Origin: Kiritimatiellota bacterium
Lineage (GTDB): Bacteria; Verrucomicrobiota; Kiritimatiellia; RFP12; UBA1067
Direction: 5' to 3'
DNA length: 10,978 bases
Assembly (NCBI GenBank): GCA_009777165.1
Contig: WRML01000041.1
Location: 1 to 10,978 of the forward strand
Notes under the pieces: model-generated
Database searches by the model: none
What the model was told of the DNA's origin: nothing
The model's input: only the letters and a program-made list of their open reading frames with translations
Shown: positions 5,866-10,978 of the stretch, piece after piece
Numbering within the stretch: position 1 is the stretch's first letter
How the letters are laid out: every line of letters starts with the position of its first letter
Position numbers and translations under genes: made by a program

Positions 5866-7134
5866 ATGACCATTCTTGACACCTTCAAATCCCGCCACCT
5901 CTTCGAGGACATGACCAGCCCAGAGCTGGAAAAGGCACTCGAAAAACCCGTCACCGTCTACGCGGGCTTCGACCCGACGAACGACAGCCTTCAGGCGGGC
6001 AACTTCGTGACCATCATGGCCCTCGCGCACCTGCAGCGCGCCGGGCATAAGGTCATCGCACTCGTCGGCGGCGCCACGGGGCTTATCGGCGACCCCTCCG
6101 GGAAATCCGTCGAGCGCAACCTCCTCAGCGCGGAACAGGTCGCGCACAACCTCGAGGGCATCAAGGAAAACCTCTCGCGCTTCATTGACTTCAGCCCGTC
6201 CTCCCCCAACCCCGCCATCATGGTGAACAACTACGACTGGTTCAAGGACATCACCTTCATCGAGCTATTGCGCGACACGGGCCGCTACTTCCGCATGGGC
6301 ACGATGCTCAGCAAGGACAGCGTCAAGAAGCGCATGGAAGCCGAGGACGGCATGAGCTTCACCGAGTTCTGCTACCAGATCCTCCAGGGCTACGACTTCC
6401 TCCACCTCCACAGGACCCACGGCTGCACCATGCAGATCGGCGGCTCCGACCAGTGGGGCAACATCACCGCCGGCACCGAGCTTGTCCGCCGCGTCTGCGC
6501 CAAAGAGGTGTTCGGAATGACCTTCCCGCTCGTCTGCGACAGCACCGGAAAGAAGTTCGGCAAGAGCGAGGGCAACGCCATCTTCCTCGACGCGCGAAAG
6601 ACCTCCGTCTACGACTTCTACCAGTTCTTCCTGCGCGCGATGGACGCGGACGTAATCCGCTACCTGAAGATTTTCACGTTCCTCCCGATGGAGCGCATCA
6701 CGGAGCTGGAGCAAGCCGTCGCGTCGGCCCCCGAGAAACGCGAGGCCCAGCAGGTACTTGCCGAAGAGCTCACCCGCGCCGTCCACGGCGAGGGGGGGCT
6801 TGCGATTGCCAAGCAGACCACCGAAGTGTTGTTCGGCGGCTCGGTGGAGGGATTATCGGCCGCGACGCTCGAAGCGATTTTCGCAAACGTGCCGTCCGCG
6901 ACGCTCGCCCCGGCGGACGTCATCGGCAAGCCCGCGTTCGAGGTCATCGCGGCGGCCGGGATGGTTGCCAGCAAGAGCGAGGCCCGCCGTCTGGTCCAGC
7001 AGGGGGGCCTCAACATCAACAGTGTCCGCGCCCCCGGGCTGGAGAAGACATTCGAGACGGTGGACTTCATCGAAGGCCGCCTCGCCGTCCTGCGGAGCGG
7101 AAAGAAAAACTTCTTCCTGCTTAAAATCCCCTAA
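5866..7134 (+). CDS. tyrS: tyrosyl-tRNA synthetase
   Basis: Class I aminoacyl-tRNA synthetase that activates tyrosine with ATP and charges tRNA-Tyr in the cytosol. The 422-residue product has normal length and layout: Rossmann catalytic core (about 1-230), anticodon-binding helical region, and a C-terminal S4 RNA-binding domain (about 354-420, SKSEARRLVQQGGLNINS). Landmarks include YAGFDPTNDSLQAGN (residues 32-46), LVGGATGLIGDPSGK, YQILQGYDFLHL, QIGGSDQWGNI and the KMSKS-equivalent KFGKS at 230-234. The HIGH motif reads QAGN (43-46), so both histidines are replaced while the surrounding core is intact. The start ATG at 5866 follows GAAAGAG 6 nt upstream. It lies 11 bp downstream of the DUF2442 gene. 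No hairpin terminator follows it. Confidence 0.97.
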   Translation: MTILDTFKSRHLFEDMTSPELEKALEKPVTVYAGFDPTNDSLQAGNFVTIMALAHLQRAGHKVIALVGGATGLIGDPSGKSVERNLLSAEQVAHNLEGIKENLSRFIDFSPSSPNPAIMVNNYDWFKDITFIELLRDTGRYFRMGTMLSKDSVKKRMEAEDGMSFTEFCYQILQGYDFLHLHRTHGCTMQIGGSDQWGNITAGTELVRRVCAKEVFGMTFPLVCDSTGKKFGKSEGNAIFLDARKTSVYDFYQFFLRAMDADVIRYLKIFTFLPMERITELEQAVASAPEKREAQQVLAEELTRAVHGEGGLAIAKQTTEVLFGGSVEGLSAATLEAIFANVPSATLAPADVIGKPAFEVIAAAGMVASKSEARRLVQQGGLNINSVRAPGLEKTFETVDFIEGRLAVLRSGKKNFFLLKIP

Positions 7135-7204
7135 ACTATGGTAGGGCGTGCTCACACCAAACGAATCCTTATCCCCAATATCCCCAATATCTCTTAGGAT
7201 TGAT
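7135..7204 (+). other. intergenic gap after tyrS with a 9-bp tandem repeat
   Basis: This short non-coding stretch holds two exact copies of ATCCCCAAT (7171-7179, 7180-7188). They are flanked by an inverted AATCCT (7164-7169) / AGGATT (7196-7201) pair. The nine bases AATCCTTAT (7164-7172) recur at 7238-7246. I see no T-tailed hairpin that would end tyrS transcription. Confidence 0.5.
7171..7188. repeat. 9-bp tandem repeat, two copies
   Basis: ATCCCCAAT occurs twice head to tail without mismatch, just upstream of the predicted exbD promoter. It may be a chance duplication or part of a regulator site. Confidence 0.6.
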
Positions 7205-7234
7205 TTGACATCCGATACCGAAATGTGTTAAAAA
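7205..7234 (+). promoter_or_regulatory. promoter of the exbD-TPR-tonB-like operon
   Basis: A perfect -35 hexamer TTGACA (7205-7210) is followed, 18 bp later, by TAAAAA (7229-7234), which matches the -10 consensus at four of six positions. A 17-bp spacing to TTAAAA is the alternative. It is about 50-80 bp upstream of the exbD start, in the only AT-rich gap before the operon. Confidence 0.55.
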
Positions 7235-7282
7235 TTAAATCCTTATTTGGGCAAGAGCCAAGGAGTTATCAGGAGAATCAGT

Positions 7283-7732
7283 ATGAACTTTCGTAAAAAA
7301 CACCGTGGGGCGTTGCCGGGGTTTCAGATGACGGCGATGATGGACATCGTCTTCCTGCTGTTGTGTTTCTTCATCGCGACATCCGTCTATTCGCAATGGG
7401 AGCTCAACATCAACATCGCGTTACCGTCGGCGAAAAGCGGGAATCCGCCGGAGCGCCTGCCGGGCGAGATCGTCATCAACATCGCGAAGGACGGACGCGT
7501 CTCCATCAATGAGCAGGACTTGACGCTAGATGTGCTGCAGACGCGTCTGGAGCGGCTGGCTAAAAACTTCCCCGGGCAACCAGTCTCATTGCGCGTGGAC
7601 GGCGATACGCGCTATGAGGACCTGATCAAGGTGGTTGACACCTGCCGCCTCGCGGACATCTGGAACTTCTCCTTTGCGACGGTTCAGGAGAAGGAGAAAA
7701 ACGGCGCGGCGGATACGGCGACACCCCGGTAA
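7283..7732 (+). CDS. exbD: ExbD/TolR family biopolymer transport protein
   Basis: ExbD/TolR proteins form, with ExbB/TolQ, the proton-driven stator that energises TonB or TolA across the envelope. The 149-residue product has the family layout: short cytosolic N-terminus, a single membrane helix (about residues 16-37, MTAMMDIVFLLLCFFIATSV) and a periplasmic domain with the EIVINIAKDGRVSIN and VSLRVDGDTRYEDLIKVVD blocks. D21 is the essential membrane aspartate of the family (ExbD D25, TolR D23). The start at 7283 is set by AGGAG (7271-7275) 7 nt upstream. An in-frame TTG at 7247 would add twelve unlike residues. No exbB/tolQ gene precedes it. It is followed after 11 bp by the TPR gene, so the two are surely one transcript. 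Confidence 0.9.
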   Translation: MNFRKKHRGALPGFQMTAMMDIVFLLLCFFIATSVYSQWELNINIALPSAKSGNPPERLPGEIVINIAKDGRVSINEQDLTLDVLQTRLERLAKNFPGQPVSLRVDGDTRYEDLIKVVDTCRLADIWNFSFATVQEKEKNGAADTATPR

Positions 7733-7743
7733 AGGGTTGAGGA

Positions 7744-10155
7744 ATGACGATACAAAAAAGAAGTCATAGGTTAGAGGTCATATGTGCAGGACTTCGGCGC
7801 CTGATCCCTGCTCACTTACGCTTTATCACCTATTGCTTTGTGTTGGCCGGCCTTGCGGTTGCCGCGCCGGATGCGATTGAGATCAAGGACCGGCAGCAAC
7901 TGGCGGACGGGCTGTTCCGCCGGAATATGTTCGACTTGGCGGCGCGGGAATATGTCGCGCTGGTGGATACGCCGGGCGCCCCCGAACGGGATGTCGTCCT
8001 CTTCCGGCTGGGCGAGTGCTACCGCCACCTGAAACGCGCGGAGGAGGCGAACGCGGTTTACGCGCGGCTGATGAAAGAGTTTCCAGACAGCGGACAGGTG
8101 TCGCGCGCGAGGCTGCAGCTCGCGCTCACCATGATGGACGCGGGGGGGGAGTCGCTCCCGGCCGCCGCGAAAACGTTCGAGGATCTCACCTCGGTGGGCA
8201 TCCCGCCGGAGGTGCGCCTCGCCGCGCTGTATCATTTGGGTGAGACGCTGGAGCGGATGCAGCGGACCGTGGACGCGCTGGCGCGTTACCGGCAGCTCTT
8301 GGACGAGTCCCCAGACAGTGAGTACGGGATGTACGCGGGGCTGCGGGCCGCGTGGCTGCTGACGCAGACCGGCAAACCTGAGGATAAGCGTCACGCCATG
8401 GGCATCTACCTCGATCTGGCACACAAGGCGAAGGATGTGAAGGTCGCGGAGGAGGCAAGCTACTTTGTGGCGCAGGTCGCGCTGGCCAGCGGGCATTACG
8501 AGGAGAGCGCGAACCTGTTCCAGGTGTTCAAGGCGAAGTACCCGAACTCGGCGCGTCTCCCGGCGAGCGCGTTGCCCACGGCGTGGGCGAACCTCTACTC
8601 GAAGCGGTTCAAGGAGGCATCGGACGCGGCGGACATCGCGCTGGGCAACGCGCAACTCCCCCCCGCCTCGCGTGAGGAGGCGCTCTATGTGAAGGCGAAC
8701 GCGCTGAACCACCTGGAACAGCGTACCGAGGCGGTGACGTTCTACACGCAACTGGTTGACGCGTTCCCGCAGGGACGTTTCATCGTCTCCGCACAGTACG
8801 AGCGCGTCATGGTACTGTACCGCGACGGGAAATACGAGGAGGTCCTGGCCGCGTCGAAGGGTATTGTCGCCCCCCCCGCCGAACTCGCGGACAACCTCTA
8901 CTGGGTCAACGCGGAGGCCGCGATGACGCTGAAGAAGGACGACCTCGTCGTGCAGAACTGCCAACTGATCGTCGAGAAATGCCCGGGCAGCCCGTTCGCG
9001 AAGGACGCGCTGTACCGCCTCGGGCGCACGTTGCAGAAACAGGAGGCATGGGTGGCGGCGGCGGGCTGGTACCGCCAGGTCGTGGCGCGTTTCCCAAACG
9101 ACGAACTCGCGCCCAAGGCCCTCTACGCCTCGGGTGTCTGCATGTCACGGATCGGGCAGGCGGAGGCCGCCCTGCGCGACTGGACGGAGCTGCTCACCAA
9201 GTACCCGGCGTCCGACATGACCGCCGAGACGCTCTACCAGAAGGCGATGGAGGAGATCCGTCTCAAGAATCACCGTGCCGCAAGCGCGACGCTCGACGAG
9301 CTGCTCCGCCGTTTCCCAGAGGACCAGCGTAAGGCCGAGATTTTCTATTGGCGCGCCAGCATCTTCCGTCAGATCGACGAGACCGCCGAGGCCGAGAAGA
9401 TGTATCATGCCGCGCTTGCCGCCACCCCCCCCAAGGAGTTCGAACGCGAGATCATGCTGGATCTGGGCGCCATCCTGCTGCAGACGGGACGCAAGGCGGA
9501 TGCCGCGAATTATTTCCGTCAACTGCTGGATGCGCCCATCGCGGAGAAGATCGGGGTTGACCGGCTCGCGTGGCTCGCCGAGTTCGATTCCTCACAGAAC
9601 CAGTACGACAACGCCATCCGCGCGGCGAACACGCTGCTGGCGCTGCCCTCGGCGGACAAGGGCTGGAAGCAGACCGCCTGGACGCTCATCGGCCGTGCGC
9701 ACCGCGCGAAGAACGAACGCGATCCCGCGATGCAGGCGTTCACGGCGTCGCTGGCGACAGGCGCCTCCACCGTTTACGGCACCGAGGCGGCGTTGTGTTT
9801 GGGCGAGCTGCTGACTGACGCAGGGAAACATGATGAGGCCGCCGCACGCCTCAACGAGGCCGCCGTGCGCGCCACGCCGCAAGACCAGTTGCGCTGGCGG
9901 GCACTGGCGTACTGCGGGCTCGCGCGCAACGCGGAACTGAAGGGCGATGTGGAGGGAGCCCTGCGCTTTTACATGAGCGTCAGCATCTTGTTCAACGACC
10001 CGGTCCTCGTGCCAGATGCCATGGCGAAGGCGGCCACGCTGTTGGACAAGCAGGGGCGCGCCGCCGAAGCCAATGCCATGCGGGACGAGCGGAAAGCCCG
10101 CTACCCGGATGCGCCGACACCCGCCGAAGGAGCACAAGGAGGAACACAGCCATGA
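7744..10155 (+). CDS. exported multi-TPR protein of the ExbD/TonB operon
   Basis: An 803-residue protein that is almost wholly helical hairpins of TPR type: roughly a dozen degenerate 34- to 38-residue repeats, spread from about residue 48 to 790. Typical pieces are DVVLFRLGECYRHLKRAEEA (84-103), RLAALYHLGETLERMQRTVD, KDALYRLGRTLQKQEAWVAA and REIMLDLGAILLQTGRKADA. An N-terminal hydrophobic stretch (about 27-41, FITYCFVLAGLAVAA) after a basic region looks like a signal peptide cleaved near AVAA/PDA, so the protein is probably periplasmic. Such proteins act as protein-binding scaffolds; the family resemblance is to YbgF/CpoB- and BamD-like TPR proteins, which work with the Tol and Bam envelope machines. 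It starts 11 bp after exbD and overlaps the TonB-like gene by ATGA. A role bridging the inner-membrane motor and an outer-membrane client is inferred. Confidence 0.85.
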   Translation: MTIQKRSHRLEVICAGLRRLIPAHLRFITYCFVLAGLAVAAPDAIEIKDRQQLADGLFRRNMFDLAAREYVALVDTPGAPERDVVLFRLGECYRHLKRAEEANAVYARLMKEFPDSGQVSRARLQLALTMMDAGGESLPAAAKTFEDLTSVGIPPEVRLAALYHLGETLERMQRTVDALARYRQLLDESPDSEYGMYAGLRAAWLLTQTGKPEDKRHAMGIYLDLAHKAKDVKVAEEASYFVAQVALASGHYEESANLFQVFKAKYPNSARLPASALPTAWANLYSKRFKEASDAADIALGNAQLPPASREEALYVKANALNHLEQRTEAVTFYTQLVDAFPQGRFIVSAQYERVMVLYRDGKYEEVLAASKGIVAPPAELADNLYWVNAEAAMTLKKDDLVVQNCQLIVEKCPGSPFAKDALYRLGRTLQKQEAWVAAAGWYRQVVARFPNDELAPKALYASGVCMSRIGQAEAALRDWTELLTKYPASDMTAETLYQKAMEEIRLKNHRAASATLDELLRRFPEDQRKAEIFYWRASIFRQIDETAEAEKMYHAALAATPPKEFEREIMLDLGAILLQTGRKADAANYFRQLLDAPIAEKIGVDRLAWLAEFDSSQNQYDNAIRAANTLLALPSADKGWKQTAWTLIGRAHRAKNERDPAMQAFTASLATGASTVYGTEAALCLGELLTDAGKHDEAAARLNEAAVRATPQDQLRWRALAYCGLARNAELKGDVEGALRFYMSVSILFNDPVLVPDAMAKAATLLDKQGRAAEANAMRDERKARYPDAPTPAEGAQGGTQP
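10137..10143 (+). promoter_or_regulatory. strong ribosome binding site deciding the TonB-like start
   Basis: AAGGAGG inside the end of the TPR gene lies 8 nt before ATG 10152. This fixes the start of the last gene, which overlaps the TPR stop codon. Confidence 0.85.
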
Positions 10156-10978
10156 TGCCAACGGGGTTTGGATATCATCAACGGTCAGACGACCGCAACT
10201 GGATCCTGGGATGCGTGGCAATTATGTTGTCCGTCGTGTTCCATGTGGCGGTGATGTGGTATTTCAAGGAGATGCAGTTGTCGCGTGCCGGAATCGGGGA
10301 ACGCACCGAGCACGACTACGGCGCAGACCGTACCCGCCCGATGCTCTTCGAGCGACCCGTCGTTGACGTGCTGGCGGTGACCGACAAGATTCCCGGCGAA
10401 CGCGACATGCCCAGCCGCGGGCCCATTGAAATCAGCGACAACATCCCCGGCCTGATCCAGGAGACCTCCCCCGCGCTCGTCACCCCCCCCCCGGTGCCGC
10501 GCGATGCCATCTCGCCCGATGCGTTTGTGCACGAGGCGCCGAAAGACATTGACCCCACGCCGTGGATGCCACGCCAGGAAATCGCGCAAATCTTCGACCG
10601 TACGATCCAGGACGAGTTGGCCCACATCAAGCGTCACGAGATCCCGGTCATCGAGCGCGTCCCAATGGCGGCGGACATCGTGCCGGCCATTGACCTCGCC
10701 GGACGGCAGTTCGGGGGGGAGCCGGAGCCCCCTGCACCGGTGCCTGTGTCGGACGTGTTCGACACCGAAATCATCAGAGGGACCTTCGTCGTCGAGATGC
10801 CCGCAGAGACCATCACGCCCAAGACGACGCTTGGCATCATCAAGCAGGCCCCCGTCCCGGAGACAACGGGAGGGGGGGGGGGGTCCGCGCAAAAACCTGT
10901 CCCCGGACCTACCCGCCCCCCCCCCCCCGAACCCCCCCCGCCCCTCGAACCGCACCCGGCGGGCGGCCCGGAAAACAA
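10152..10978 (+). CDS. TonB-like energy transducer, N-terminal part (3' truncated by window)
   Basis: An open frame of 275 codons runs from ATG 10152 off the end of the window. Residues 17-38 form one membrane helix (NWILGCVAIMLSVVFHVAVM) after a short cytosolic N-terminus. That helix carries S27-x3-H31 in LSVVFH, matching the S16-x3-H20 motif of the TonB membrane anchor (LSVCIH in E. coli), which contacts ExbB/ExbD. The rest visible is a periplasmic region rich in acidic residues and proline, ending in PPPPEPPPPLEPHP, as expected of a TonB spacer. The C-terminal domain that would confirm TonB lies beyond the window. Start chosen on AAGGAGG 8 nt upstream; it overlaps the TPR stop as ATGA. The frame crosses runs of 10 C, 12 G and 13 C, which make it prone to slippage. 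TolA or another single-pass anchor is the alternative. Confidence 0.8.
   Translation, partial: MMPTGFGYHQRSDDRNWILGCVAIMLSVVFHVAVMWYFKEMQLSRAGIGERTEHDYGADRTRPMLFERPVVDVLAVTDKIPGERDMPSRGPIEISDNIPGLIQETSPALVTPPPVPRDAISPDAFVHEAPKDIDPTPWMPRQEIAQIFDRTIQDELAHIKRHEIPVIERVPMAADIVPAIDLAGRQFGGEPEPPAPVPVSDVFDTEIIRGTFVVEMPAETITPKTTLGIIKQAPVPETTGGGGGSAQKPVPGPTRPPPPEPPPPLEPHPAGGPEN
10872..10883. repeat. 12-bp G homopolymer inside the TonB-like gene
   Basis: Twelve G (after GGA) encode four of five consecutive glycines in the periplasmic spacer. Frame is preserved at this length. Confidence 0.9.
10916..10928. repeat. 13-bp C homopolymer inside the TonB-like gene
   Basis: Thirteen C encode the PPPP of the proline-rich spacer, only 33 bp after the 12-G run and three bases before a further run of eight C (10932-10939). 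Confidence 0.9.

Noticed and set aside
7171..7188. Start of a CRISPR-like or larger tandem array
   Set aside because: Only two 9-bp units, no spacers, and no further copies apart from partial AT-rich similarity.
7816..8964. 382-codon open frame on the minus strand opposite the TPR gene
   Set aside because: Arg/Leu/Val-rich shadow of a GC-rich helical repeat protein, without motif or ribosome binding site.
10185..10955. 256-codon open frame on the minus strand at the window end
   Set aside because: It faces the TonB-like gene, which has a strong ribosome binding site, TPR overlap and an anchor motif. The minus frame is Gly/Arg-rich shadow sequence.

Overview
This is a GC-rich stretch of bacterial chromosome, dense with genes and mostly housekeeping in content. 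The combination suggests a Gram-negative diderm, possibly of the Planctomycetes-Verrucomicrobia-Lentisphaerae (PVC) group. It has an ExbD/TonB-type energy-transduction operon with a large TPR protein, a six-domain ribosomal protein S1, a TyrRS carrying a QAGN signature, and a TIM-barrel sugar epimerase. The phylum is an inference from gene style, not a demonstrated fact. A second genome-level trait is the abundance of long G or C runs (8 to 13 bases) inside reading frames.

Layout. (1) 2-418 (+): the 3' part of riboflavin synthase, ending 6 bp from the stop of a convergent YihY/BrkB-family membrane protein (425-1888, -). (2) 2041-3033 (-): a sugar phosphate isomerase/epimerase with a strong Shine-Dalgarno, a recognisable promoter overlapped by two palindromes (candidate operators), and a strong hairpin terminator at 1985-2022. 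(3) 3093-3320: a structured leader, then rpsA (3321-5063, +) and a strong terminator. (4) 5101-5865: a lower-GC interval with an unrecognised three-helix membrane protein, a 17-codon ORF that resembles the N-terminus of a DUF4160 protein, and an intact DUF2442 gene. (5) 5866-7134: tyrS. (6) 7205-10978: a promoter followed by exbD, an 803-residue exported TPR protein, and the start of a TonB-like protein that runs off the window. That last gene is open to the window edge.

How they work together. ExbD, the TPR protein and the TonB-like protein are tightly spaced (11 bp, then an ATGA overlap) and are probably one operon for a proton-motive-force-driven envelope machine. No exbB lies between tyrS and exbD, so the motor partner must be downstream or elsewhere. 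The other genes look like independent units separated by terminators. I see no CRISPR array, transposase, phage gene, rRNA or tRNA. I do not claim a new system here. The most checkable oddities are the double palindrome on the epimerase promoter, the apparent DUF4160 remnant fused to DUF2442, the TyrRS lacking both HIGH histidines, the rpsA leader, and the in-frame homopolymer tracts.
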